DNA of 36,988 nt from Flavobacteriales bacterium. GTDB lineage: Bacteria > Bacteroidota > Bacteroidia > Flavobacteriales > Flavobacteriaceae. Positions 25,274 to 33,623 of this stretch are shown here, one piece after another (positions within the stretch are counted from its first letter, which is position 1; every line of letters starts with the position of its first letter). The stretch covers positions 1-36,988 of the forward strand of contig JAMOVT010000067.1 in the NCBI GenBank assembly GCA_027061855.1, written 5' to 3'. The translations under genes and the position numbers were made by a program. Under the pieces are notes generated by a model, which saw nothing but the letters and a program-made list of their open reading frames with translations, was not told the origin of the DNA and did not search any database.

Positions 25274-26731
25274 TTACCCCACACTTCCTTCCAAGCTAAT
25301 TTCCAATAATTTTTGTGCTTCCACGGCAAATTCCATCGGTAACTGATTTAATACTTCTTTGGCGTACCCATTGACAATCATATTCACCGCCGATTCTTCA
25401 TCCAATCCGCGTTGTTGCAAATAAAAAAGTTGCTCTTCGGAAATTTTTGAAGTCGTCGCTTCATGCTCCACAATGGAAGAACGGTTTTCTACATCGATAT
25501 ATGGGAAAGTATGCGCTCCGCATTGATCACCCATTAATAATGAATCACAAACGGAATAATTACGTGAATTGATTGCTCCACGTTTTATATCTACCAATCC
25601 GCGATAGGAATTCTGGCTTTTTCCGGCGGATATCCCTTTACTGATGATGGTGCTTTTTGTATTTTTCCCTATATGAATCATCTTTGTTCCGGTATCCGCT
25701 TGTTGGTGATTATTGGTCACCGCAACCGAATAAAATTCGGCTATGGAATTATCTCCTTTCAAAATAGTTGAAGGGTATTTCCAAGTAATGGCCGAACCTG
25801 TCTCGACTTGTGTCCAGCTTATTTTGGAATGGTTTCCTTTGCAGATACCGCGTTTGGTGACAAAATTGAAAATTCCTCCTTTTCCTTCTTTGTCTCCGGG
25901 ATACCAGTTTTGCACAGTTGAGTATTTGATTTCCGCATCTTTTTTGGCAATGAGTTCCACCACTGCGGCGTGTAATTGATTTTCATCTCTTTGCGGAGCC
26001 GTACATCCTTCGAGATAACTTACATAGCCGCCTTCTTCTACAATTACAAGTGTGCGTTCAAATTGTCCGGTTCCGGCCGAATTAATCCTGAAATAACTCG
26101 ATAATTCCATAGGGCTGCGGACTCCTTTGGGAATAAACACAAAAGAACCGTCCGTAAAAACCGCCGAGTTCAAAGCCGCATAATAATTGTCGGAATACGG
26201 AACCACAGAACCCAAATATTGTTTTACCAAATCGGGATAATCACGAATGGCTTCACTAATCGGGCAAAATATAATTCCCCGTTCTTTCAGTTCTTTCTGA
26301 AAAGTGGTTTTCACCGATACACTGTCAAAAACCGCATCCACAGCTACTCCCGAAAGGGCTTTTTGTTCGTCAAGCGGTATTCCCAGTTTCTCATATACTT
26401 CCAATATCTCGGGATCCACTTCATCGAGACTTTCCAATTTCTTCTTTGGTTTGGGTTTGGCATAATAAATCAATTCGTTAAAATTGATTTTGGGTATGAC
26501 TAAGTGGGCCCATTTAGGCTCTTCCATTTTGAGCCAGGCATGATACGCTTTCAGGCGAAACTCCAATACCCATTCCGGTTCTTGTCGTATTTCCGAGATT
26601 TTCCTTATAATTTCCTCATTCAATCCGGGAGGAAATTTTTCAGTTTCTATATCCGATTGAAATCCGTATTTATATTCTTGTTCGGTAACCTCTTTCAGGA
26701 CCTTATCTTGATGTTCTTCTTTCGATAACAT
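25274..26731 (-). CDS. sufB: SufB, Fe-S cluster scaffold complex subunit
   Basis: A 485-residue SufB, the subunit of SufBC2D that receives sulfur from SufE and holds the nascent cluster. The conserved late block [22 protein letters not shown] contains the key Cys and is followed by [22 protein letters not shown] with the conserved Glu. The mid part [23 protein letters not shown] and [22 protein letters not shown] is also diagnostic. It is the first gene of the operon and has a consensus promoter; no IscR/SufR-like regulator gene is nearby. Confidence 0.97.
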   Translation of the reverse strand: MLSKEEHQDKVLKEVTEQEYKYGFQSDIETEKFPPGLNEEIIRKISEIRQEPEWVLEFRLKAYHAWLKMEEPKWAHLVIPKINFNELIYYAKPKPKKKLESLDEVDPEILEVYEKLGIPLDEQKALSGVAVDAVFDSVSVKTTFQKELKERGIIFCPISEAIRDYPDLVKQYLGSVVPYSDNYYAALNSAVFTDGSFVFIPKGVRSPMELSSYFRINSAGTGQFERTLVIVEEGGYVSYLEGCTAPQRDENQLHAAVVELIAKKDAEIKYSTVQNWYPGDKEGKGGIFNFVTKRGICKGNHSKISWTQVETGSAITWKYPSTILKGDNSIAEFYSVAVTNNHQQADTGTKMIHIGKNTKSTIISKGISAGKSQNSYRGLVDIKRGAINSRNYSVCDSLLMGDQCGAHTFPYIDVENRSSIVEHEATTSKISEEQLFYLQQRGLDEESAVNMIVNGYAKEVLNQLPMEFAVEAQKLLEISLEGSVG

Positions 26732-26753
26732 AACTATAGTAATTTTTGTTGCA

Positions 26754-26761
26754 CAAAGATA
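26754..26761 (-). promoter_or_regulatory. -7 box TATCTTTG for the suf operon
   Basis: A minus-strand consensus box 23 bases upstream of the sufB ATG. A second identical box lies at 26800-26807 on the same strand and could be an alternative upstream start. Confidence 0.6.
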
Positions 26762-26898
26762 TAAAAAAATTCTTATTTAGAATCATTTTAAATAATAAAC
26801 AAAGATACAAAAATTACATTTATTTTTCAAGAGTTTATTAATAACATTTTTTAACTATTTATCTTTTAAATTAATATAAGATTCTGAGTAAAAAAAAT

Positions 26899-26906
26899 TA
26901 TATTTG
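26899..26906 (+). promoter_or_regulatory. -7 box TATATTTG for folP
   Basis: A consensus box ending 12 bases before ATG 26919, leaving a leader of only about six bases. Confidence 0.5.
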
Positions 26907-26918
26907 AAAAAAAATCAG

Positions 26919-27716
26919 ATGAAAAAGCCTGCCCTACAAATTATGGGTATCTTGAATATCACCCCCGATTCATTTTTTGACGGAAACCGGTATGTAACTG
27001 AAAAATCTGTGATTGATAGAGCGGCACAAATTTTGGATGAAGGAGGCGAAATTATAGATATCGGAGCTTTTTCATCCAGGCCCGGAGCTGCTTTGGTAAG
27101 TGAAGAAGAGGAAAGAAAAAGACTCATGCCATTTCTGGAAAAAATCGTTAAAGAGTTTCCCGATGCTACTATTTCCATAGATACTTATCGCAGCACGATT
27201 GCAAAAGAGGCGGTGGAAAAAGGAGCTAAAATAATCAATGATATTTCTGCCGGAGAATTAGATAAAAATATGTTTCAAACCATTGCTTCGCTTAAAGTTC
27301 CTTATATTATGATGCATATGGCCGGAACACCGCAAAATATGCAAGACAATCCTATCTATAAAGATGTCGTGAATGATATTATGGTATATTTTTTAAAAAA
27401 AATCGACAAACTAAAAAAATATGGAGTTGATGAAGTGATTTTGGATCCAGGATTTGGCTTCGGAAAAACTTTAGAGCATAATTATGAAATATTAAAGCGG
27501 TTAGATGAGTTTACATTATTAAATAAACCTTTATTGATAGGTATTTCCCGCAAGTCAATGTTATATAAATCCTTAGGAGGAACTCCTGCCGATATGGGGA
27601 ATGCCACGAGTATTGCCAATACAGTTGCTGCCTTGAAGGGGGCACAAATATTGCGTGTACATGATGTGAAAGAAGCCGTAGAAATCAAAAAAATAATACA
27701 AAACATATTTCCATGA
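26919..27716 (+). CDS. folP: Dihydropteroate synthase
   Basis: A 265-residue TIM-barrel enzyme of folate synthesis that joins p-aminobenzoate to dihydropterin pyrophosphate; it is the sulfonamide target. Signature 1 is GILNITPDSFFDGNRY (10-25), signature 2 is GGEIIDIGAFSSRPGA (42-57), followed by ISIDTYRSTIAKEAVEKGAKIINDIS and VILDPGFGFGKT with the pterin-binding Asp and Lys. ATG 26919 is chosen over the TTG at 26904, which lies within the -7 box. Its end overlaps the start of the S41 protease by 4 bases (ATGA), implying coupling. Confidence 0.96.
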   Translation: MKKPALQIMGILNITPDSFFDGNRYVTEKSVIDRAAQILDEGGEIIDIGAFSSRPGAALVSEEEERKRLMPFLEKIVKEFPDATISIDTYRSTIAKEAVEKGAKIINDISAGELDKNMFQTIASLKVPYIMMHMAGTPQNMQDNPIYKDVVNDIMVYFLKKIDKLKKYGVDEVILDPGFGFGKTLEHNYEILKRLDEFTLLNKPLLIGISRKSMLYKSLGGTPADMGNATSIANTVAALKGAQILRVHDVKEAVEIKKIIQNIFP

Positions 27717-29134
27717 GAAAACTACTTTTTGTCTTAGCCTTAGGACTTATATTTATACAATGTAAAAAAGACGATGTTTATCAAGACAATGTCCAATTGG
27801 AAATCAAAGATTTTGTCTGGAAAGGTTTGAATGCTTATTATTTATGGAAAGATGAAATTCCGGATTTACAAGACACAAAGTTTCAGAATCAATCCGAATT
27901 AAATGATTATCTGGAAGGTTTTCCCTCTCCGGAAGAATTGTTTGAGTTCCTCCTTTATCAACGAAATATAGTAGATCGGTGGTCTTGGATTGTTGATGAC
28001 TATGAAGCTTTGGAGCAAATGTTTCAAGGAATAAGAAAAACTACCGGAATGCGCATCGGACTGGTATATGAACCCGGATCCAATTCCCGGATTTTTGCAT
28101 ATGTTAAATATGTATTAGCGGGTTCTCCGGCAGACCTCGCGGGAATAAAAAGAGGAAATGTTTTTAGAAAAGTGAACGGTACTTATCTTACTGTCCAAAA
28201 TTATTCGGAATTATTAGGGGCTGAAACTTTACAAGTGGAATTGGCCCAATGGCAAAACGATGTCCTTATAGATACGGGGATTACTATCGAATTAATCAAA
28301 GAAGTAATCAGTGAAAATCCTATTTACATCCATAAAATTCTTCTACAAAACGGTAAAAAAATCGGTTATTTGATGTATAATAATTTTGTTTCTGAGTATG
28401 ATCAAGAATTGAATCGAGTGATGGAGGATTTCAAAAACAATCCGATTGATGAATTGGTTCTTGATTTACGCTACAATTCGGGCGGAAGTGTTTCTACCAT
28501 GCAATATTTGGCTTCTATGATTACGGGGCAATTTACCGGAGAAAAATTGGTCGTTTATCAATGGCATTCGCAATTACAAGAATGGTATCAACAAAATTAT
28601 CCCGAGAGTTTATACCGTCCCTTTGTAAGTGAAATGAGTGATGGTACTCCTATAAGCAGTCTGAATTTGAATAAAGTATATATCATCGCCACCACTTCGA
28701 GCGCCTCTGCCAGTGAAAGCTTAATAAACTGTTTACGTCCCTATATAGATATTGTACATATCGGAACCGAAACACATGGAAAATACACTGCGTCTATCAC
28801 TTTATATGATTCGTCGGATTTTACAAAAAGAGGAGTAAATCCCAATCATAAATGGGCCATGCAACCCATTGTATTGAAAATCTCAAATGTACAAGGAATT
28901 TCGGACTTCTATAACGGACTTACTCCCGATTATTATATCAAAGAAGATTATAAAAACATGGGTGTTCTCGGGGAGCCGGACGAAAGATTATTACAAGCGG
29001 CTTTACTTCTTATCGACGGAAATTTACCGGTAGCCAAAAAACTGCCTGTACAAACAAAAGAATTATTTTACCGTCAATTTATTACGGATGGAATACAAAA
29101 CATTAAGGATTTATCCTTTCCGGTTTTGAAATGA
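27713..29134 (+). CDS. S41 family peptidase lipoprotein
   Basis: A 473-residue C-terminal-processing-type protease. A lipoprotein signal ends at IFIQC (Cys17), so the mature protein is membrane-anchored outside the cytoplasm. Residues about 85-195 contain a PDZ-like segment (YVKYVLAGSPADLAGIKRGNVFRKVNG). The catalytic domain has ELVLDLRYNSGGSVST (247-262), Ser332 in TSSASASES and Lys357 in THGKYT, at the 25-residue Ser-Lys spacing of the family. Bacteroidota carry many such S41 lipoproteins with unknown clients. It overlaps folP by 4 bases and abuts the convergent antiporter gene with no gap between stop codons. Confidence 0.93.
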   Translation: MRKLLFVLALGLIFIQCKKDDVYQDNVQLEIKDFVWKGLNAYYLWKDEIPDLQDTKFQNQSELNDYLEGFPSPEELFEFLLYQRNIVDRWSWIVDDYEALEQMFQGIRKTTGMRIGLVYEPGSNSRIFAYVKYVLAGSPADLAGIKRGNVFRKVNGTYLTVQNYSELLGAETLQVELAQWQNDVLIDTGITIELIKEVISENPIYIHKILLQNGKKIGYLMYNNFVSEYDQELNRVMEDFKNNPIDELVLDLRYNSGGSVSTMQYLASMITGQFTGEKLVVYQWHSQLQEWYQQNYPESLYRPFVSEMSDGTPISSLNLNKVYIIATTSSASASESLINCLRPYIDIVHIGTETHGKYTASITLYDSSDFTKRGVNPNHKWAMQPIVLKISNVQGISDFYNGLTPDYYIKEDYKNMGVLGEPDERLLQAALLLIDGNLPVAKKLPVQTKELFYRQFITDGIQNIKDLSFPVLK

Positions 29135-30406
29135 TTATTTTTCATGCTCACTATATAATTCTTCCCATAGCTCATTATCAATATGATGAGCATGATCGAA
29201 GTTCTCGTATAACTCAAACTCTTCCTTGGTAGTTTTCTTCCTGCTAAACATCAAGGCCAACATCATCAGCAAGGCAGATCCCAAAATCACAAAAGTGATT
29301 ACCTCTTGACTGAAATAAGGGATTTTATATTGCTCGGGGATTTTATAGAATAACAGAATGGTAATCAACCCGCGAGGAGCCATTAAGACTTCGGGGAATA
29401 AAGATTTTCCACGGAAAATAAGTTTTAGATTCAAAAATCTCACAAGGAAAGTAAGTAACAAAATAAAACCACCGATGATATATACATTTTGATAGAAAAC
29501 TCCCTCAATATTGATGGTCATTCCAAAAAGGATAAAAAAGAAAGTACGAATAAGAAAAGCCATTTCAAAAGTAATGAGCTTAAATTGCTCTTTAACATTT
29601 TCAATGATTTCTTTTTTGTAAATTTTTCTGAGTTTTCCACGGAAAAACACATCGTAATTTTCAAGCATCAACCCAAAAAACAAAATGAGAATCAAAGAAG
29701 AAAGGTGCAATATTTTTCCGGCCACAAATAATCCTGTTAAAATCGACAGAAATAAAAAGAATTTGACTTTTGTTTGTATATTTTGGAAAAAGAAAATCAG
29801 TACATAACCGATAATTAAGGAAGCTATAATCGTAAGGAAGATTTTGCCGGTAATATGTCCTAATACATTTCCTTCACTTTCAGGCAGCATTAGCACAATA
29901 TCAAAAGCGATAATTCCAAGAATATCACTAAAGGTGGATTCATAAATCAAAAACTCCTTTTTTTCTTCATCGAGAAACTGCACACTGGGAATTACAATGG
30001 CACTACTCACCACAGAGAGAGGAAGCGCATTGATATAGGCGGTATAAAAATCATCTGTTAAACCTAGCCAGTAAATCAAATAGGCTATGGCAAATGAAGT
30101 TCCTATAAGAATAAGTAAAGCGGTAGCAAAAGCTTTGAGAATAAGGGGAATTTTATCCTTTGTCAATTTCAATTCCAAAGCTGCTTCAAGCACAATCAAC
30201 AGTAAACCGATAAGCCCCAATATATTGACAATCCCTTGCAATTCCGGCATAGGAATACCATATTTTTCCATAATCCGTTTGATGAGAATCCCCGTTCCCA
30301 TTAATAAAATAACAGAAGGTACCCGAATTTTTTTGGAAAGGATATCAAAAAAGTAAGAAAATACTACCAGTATGCTTAACCCGAGAATAAAATAGTAACT
30401 GTTCAA
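29135..30406 (-). CDS. Cation/proton antiporter (CPA superfamily)
   Basis: A 423-residue integral membrane protein with about 12 hydrophobic segments and a short acidic, His-containing cytoplasmic tail. The core has VVSSAIVIPS (132-141), corresponding to the unwound fourth helix of the fold, and YESTFSDILGI (155-165), where Asp161 matches the transport Asp but the preceding residue is Ser, not the Asn or Asp of classic ND or DD motifs. It likely exchanges Na+ or K+ for H+; ion choice cannot be read. It lies 19 bp after the PAS gene in the same direction, so the two probably form one operon. Confidence 0.9.
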   Translation of the reverse strand: MNSYYFILGLSILVVFSYFFDILSKKIRVPSVILLMGTGILIKRIMEKYGIPMPELQGIVNILGLIGLLLIVLEAALELKLTKDKIPLILKAFATALLILIGTSFAIAYLIYWLGLTDDFYTAYINALPLSVVSSAIVIPSVQFLDEEKKEFLIYESTFSDILGIIAFDIVLMLPESEGNVLGHITGKIFLTIIASLIIGYVLIFFFQNIQTKVKFFLFLSILTGLFVAGKILHLSSLILILFFGLMLENYDVFFRGKLRKIYKKEIIENVKEQFKLITFEMAFLIRTFFFILFGMTINIEGVFYQNVYIIGGFILLLTFLVRFLNLKLIFRGKSLFPEVLMAPRGLITILLFYKIPEQYKIPYFSQEVITFVILGSALLMMLALMFSRKKTTKEEFELYENFDHAHHIDNELWEELYSEHEK

Positions 30407-30425
30407 TGTGTAAAATTTTTATGAA

Positions 30426-31094
30426 TTAACGGCCTAAAAGTCTATTAAGGAAACTTTTTTTCTTTTTCGTATTGCTGTGGCTTTTCTCATATTGAGAAAT
30501 GTATTTATCTTCACATTTGCCAAGCTGCTCATCACTCACTTCTGATTTTAGATATTTATCGATAAGCTCTTTGTCTCCTCCAAATAAACTCTCTACATAA
30601 TCTTGAAAAGTTGTATTGTGTTTTTTCAACCATTCGTTTAGGTATTTTTCAGAAGCCTCCATTCCACCATGCTCTTCGAGCTCTTTTAAGGTTTTATATA
30701 ATTTTTCTATCTCTTCTTTCACATGTTGCGGAACCGCTTTCCGTCTGGCATAATAACCGATGATGTTTCCGTCTTCATCCCTCAATGTATGAAAATTGGT
30801 AATTACCCAATAATATCTTCCGTCTTTAGCCAGATTTTTAATAATGGCACGCATATCATTGCCTTTTTTCAGCTCGTCCCAAAGTAATTTAAAAATGATT
30901 TTGGGCATATCCGGATGACGAATTACATTATGGGGTTGACCGTATAATTCGTCGGCATTATATCCCGCAATATCCATAAAATAGTCATTGGCAAATTTGA
31001 TTATTCCTTTGGCATCCGTTCTGCTGACAATGGTTTTTTTGGGACTTACGGTAATTTCTTCATTCTTGGGGGTTGGCTTCACTATTCTTTTCAT
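30426..31094 (-). CDS. Aer-like PAS domain protein without output domain
   Basis: A 222-residue soluble protein. Residues about 18-118 are a PAS domain of the Aer/redox-sensing type: VSRTDAKGIIKFANDYFMDIAGYNADELYGQPHNVIRHPDMPKIIFKLLWDELKKG, where the HNVIRHPDMP and downstream Trp are typical of FAD-binding Aer PAS domains. The rest is charged helix (EEIEKLYKTLKELEEHGG ...) and a Lys-rich C-terminus with no kinase, methyl-acceptor, GGDEF or DNA-binding domain. It may sense redox or flavin state and act through partner binding. It heads a two-gene operon with the antiporter. Confidence 0.88.
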   Translation of the reverse strand: MKRIVKPTPKNEEITVSPKKTIVSRTDAKGIIKFANDYFMDIAGYNADELYGQPHNVIRHPDMPKIIFKLLWDELKKGNDMRAIIKNLAKDGRYYWVITNFHTLRDEDGNIIGYYARRKAVPQHVKEEIEKLYKTLKELEEHGGMEASEKYLNEWLKKHNTTFQDYVESLFGGDKELIDKYLKSEVSDEQLGKCEDKYISQYEKSHSNTKKKKSFLNRLLGR

Positions 31095-31116
31095 AACCGG
31101 TAATTTTTTTCTACTA

Positions 31117-31124
31117 CAAACTTA
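31117..31124 (-). promoter_or_regulatory. -7 box TAAGTTTG for the PAS-antiporter operon
   Basis: A minus-strand TAnnTTTG match 23 bases upstream of the PAS gene ATG. Confidence 0.5.
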
Positions 31125-31206
31125 TAAAATTTATTCGGGATATGAAAAACTTTCCGCATACAAAAGCCTTTTTTAAATCGATAAAAAGGAATTTCTTAAT
31201 TTATCT

Positions 31207-31214
31207 TATATTTG
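31207..31214 (+). promoter_or_regulatory. -7 box TATATTTG for fabI
   Basis: A consensus box 24 bases upstream of the fabI ATG. Confidence 0.6.
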
Positions 31215-31237
31215 CCTTAAAATAAAATGAAAAATTT

Positions 31238-32080
31238 ATGGCTTATAATTTACTAAAAGGAAAAAAAGGAATCATATTCGGCGCTTTAGATGAAAACTCA
31301 ATTGCATGGAAGGTCGCCGAAAAAGCTCATGAGGAAGGTGCTAAATTTGTTTTGACCAATGCTCCCGTAGCAATGAGAATGGGCGAAATCAATAAACTTG
31401 CCGAAAAAACCGGAAGCCAAATCATTCCCGCCGATGCCACTTCGCTTGAAGATCTTGAAAATTTAATCGACCAATCTATGGAAATATTAGGTGGAAAATT
31501 GGATTTTGTTCTTCATTCTATCGGAATGTCGGTAAATGTGCGAAAAAAACGTCCTTATACAAATCTCAATTATGATTGGTTGACAAAAGGTTGGGATGTA
31601 TCGGCTGTTTCTTTTCATAAATTATTAAATCTATTATACAACAAAGACGCTATGAATCCCCAAGGTTCCATAGTGGCTTATTCTTATATCGCTGCACAAC
31701 GTGTTTTCCCCGATTATAACGATATGGCCGATAATAAATCTTATCTCGAAGCCATTGCAAGAAATTTCGGTTATTTCTTCGGTAGGAAAAACGGTGTACG
31801 TGTCAATACCATCTCTCAATCCCCTACTCCTACTACGGCCGGAAAAGGAGTGAAAAGTTTTGAAGCTTTTCTAAAATATGCCGAGTTGATGTCTCCTTTG
31901 GGAAATGCAACCGCCGAAGAATGTGCCGATTATACCATTACCCTATTCTCGGATTTGACAAAAAAAGTAACCATGCAAAACCTTTTCCATGACGGAGGCT
32001 TTTCTACCACAGGAGTTTCAAATGAAGTAATGGATTTATTAATGGATGAATTGACCAAAGATTTAAAAGAAAAAGAATAA
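31238..32080 (+). CDS. fabI: Enoyl-ACP reductase FabI
   Basis: A 280-residue short-chain dehydrogenase-type enzyme for the last step of each fatty-acid elongation cycle; FabI is the triclosan target. The cofactor loop is GALDENSIAWKVAEKAHEEGA, the SIG loop appears as LDFVLHSIGMS, and the catalytic region is YSYIAAQRVFPDYNDMADNKSYLEA, with the Tyr and Lys of the Y-x6-K pattern (YNDMADNK). The C-terminal HDGGFSTTG is the usual end block. It is followed after 28 bp by the MenE-like ligase gene in the same direction. Confidence 0.96.
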   Translation: MAYNLLKGKKGIIFGALDENSIAWKVAEKAHEEGAKFVLTNAPVAMRMGEINKLAEKTGSQIIPADATSLEDLENLIDQSMEILGGKLDFVLHSIGMSVNVRKKRPYTNLNYDWLTKGWDVSAVSFHKLLNLLYNKDAMNPQGSIVAYSYIAAQRVFPDYNDMADNKSYLEAIARNFGYFFGRKNGVRVNTISQSPTPTTAGKGVKSFEAFLKYAELMSPLGNATAEECADYTITLFSDLTKKVTMQNLFHDGGFSTTGVSNEVMDLLMDELTKDLKEKE

Positions 32081-32108
32081 CTTATAATTGTAATTGAAAC
32101 CTTTTTTT

Positions 32109-33170
32109 ATGATGAAAATTCATCCCCAATTTCAATTACAGAATCATTCTTTTTCAAATACAGAGGAATTTTTGAAATATGTGAAGACCCATTGGCCTTC
32201 ACATATTTCTTTTTTACGGCAATGGCTTGACAACAACGATTTTATCATTGCTCACACCTCGGGATCTACCGGAAAACCCAAACCCGTGAAAATTTCTAAA
32301 AAGGCAATGGTGAAAAGTGCCGAAAAAACCATTAATTTTTTTTCGCTTTCTCCGCAGACCAAAGCATTATTGAATCTTTCCTCCGATTTTATCGCCGGAA
32401 AAATGATGTGGGTACGGGCATTTACCGGAGGCTGGAATCTTTTTGTTTCCAGTCCCGACAATCAATCCATTCGACAAATCCTTCAAAAAGAAGATTTTGA
32501 TTTCGGAGCGATGGTACCTCTCCAATTAATTGCTAATTTAAACGATATTCACCGGTTCAAAAAACTGATTATAGGAGGTGGTGCTCTTTCTCAAAGATAT
32601 ATTGACAAAATTAAAAATATAGAAACTGCCGTATTTGCTACCTACGGTATGACGGAAACAATTACTCATATTGCTGTTAAACCACTCAACAAAAAAGCCG
32701 GGCTATACAAAACAGATTTATTTGAAAATGTTTTTGCGGCATTGCCCGGTGTGAGTTTTGATATTGATAAAAGGGAGTGCTTACGCATAAAGACATCATT
32801 TCTTGAAGAAAATATCATACAAACAAATGATATAGTGGAACTGATCGATTCTCATCATTTTGAGTGGAAAGGACGCTTTGATAATGTGATAAATTCCGGA
32901 GGAATTAAATTACAAGCCGAGGAGATTGAAAAAAAATTAACTCCTTATATAGATAAGAGTTTTTTTATTTCCGCTTTACCGGATGATAAACTCGGAGAAA
33001 AAGTTGTTTTGATAATTGAAACTGAAACTCCTTTTCATTTCACAATGGAAGAAGTGCTTTCTAAATATGAAATTCCTAAGGAAATTTATACCATTCCCAA
33101 ATTTGAATATACTTCTTCGGGAAAAATTCAGCGAAAAAAAACAATGGAAAAAATAAAAAGGAGAGATTAA
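32109..33170 (+). CDS. menE: AMP-binding ligase, MenE (o-succinylbenzoyl-CoA synthetase)-like
   Basis: A 353-residue acyl-adenylate-forming enzyme, shorter than most family members, as is usual for MenE of Bacteroidota. The P-loop is HTSGSTGKPK (49-58), A5 is ATYGMTETITH, A7 is WKGRFDNVINSGG, and the A10 lysine motif is TSSGKIQRKK. MenE activates o-succinylbenzoate with ATP and CoA in menaquinone synthesis. The other men genes are not adjacent, so the substrate is inferred from size and motif style. ATG 32109 is chosen (32112 is equally possible) over the TTG at 32094. Likely in one transcription unit with fabI. Confidence 0.8.
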   Translation: MMKIHPQFQLQNHSFSNTEEFLKYVKTHWPSHISFLRQWLDNNDFIIAHTSGSTGKPKPVKISKKAMVKSAEKTINFFSLSPQTKALLNLSSDFIAGKMMWVRAFTGGWNLFVSSPDNQSIRQILQKEDFDFGAMVPLQLIANLNDIHRFKKLIIGGGALSQRYIDKIKNIETAVFATYGMTETITHIAVKPLNKKAGLYKTDLFENVFAALPGVSFDIDKRECLRIKTSFLEENIIQTNDIVELIDSHHFEWKGRFDNVINSGGIKLQAEEIEKKLTPYIDKSFFISALPDDKLGEKVVLIIETETPFHFTMEEVLSKYEIPKEIYTIPKFEYTSSGKIQRKKTMEKIKRRD

Positions 33171-33274
33171 TATTGGCAATTAAAAAATGTTAAAAATAAT
33201 CTACATCTTCTTCTATATTATATATATTTTTTTTCTCTATAAAACCAGCTGTATCAAAAGCCATAATCTTACAA

Positions 33275-33404
33275 TGTCATTGCGAGGAATGAGGAACGAA
33301 TGACGTGGCAATCTTAAACATATTAACAATGATATTGCTTTATAAACGACTGCGATTGATTCACAGAGATTGTCATGCTTCACTGCGTTGCACTCGCAAT
33401 GACA
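33275..33404. repeat. 130-bp inverted-repeat element (MITE/REP-like)
   Basis: Terminal inverted repeats TGTCATTGCGAG (33275-33286) and CTCGCAATGACA (33393-33404) are exact over 12 bp. Imperfect inner arms include GGCAATCT (33307-33314) and AGATTGTC (33367-33374). It has a higher GC content than its surroundings. Similar CTCGCAATGACA-ended palindromic elements are dispersed in many bacterial genomes. It sits in the 453-bp gap between the MenE-like gene and lysS; the remainder of that gap is AT-rich with only a small GGAAT/ATTCC stem at 33561-33573. Confidence 0.75.
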
Positions 33405-33593
33405 GTAGAAATAGTTTTTATGTATTTGTATATAAAAAAGAGAATTTTTTAATATAAATTTGTTTTTTCCTTCCTTTTATTTCTATTTTCCCTTCCCTTT
33501 CAGCTCAATTGACTTGATTATTCTTCCTTTTTTTCTAAATTCGTCATCCATTTTTTTTCCGGAATTGCATTCCATAAAATAAAAGAAAGGTCT

Positions 33594-33601
33594 TATCTTT
33601 G
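33594..33601 (+). promoter_or_regulatory. -7 box TATCTTTG for lysS
   Basis: A consensus box 22 bases upstream of the lysS ATG, identical to the rpsA and suf boxes. Confidence 0.6.
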
Positions 33602-33623
33602 CATAATTAAAAGTTAGAGTTTT

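Noticed and set aside
27713-27716. Frameshift fusing folP to the S41 protease
   Set aside because: The ATGA overlap is ordinary coupling; both proteins have complete domains and the second has its own lipoprotein signal.
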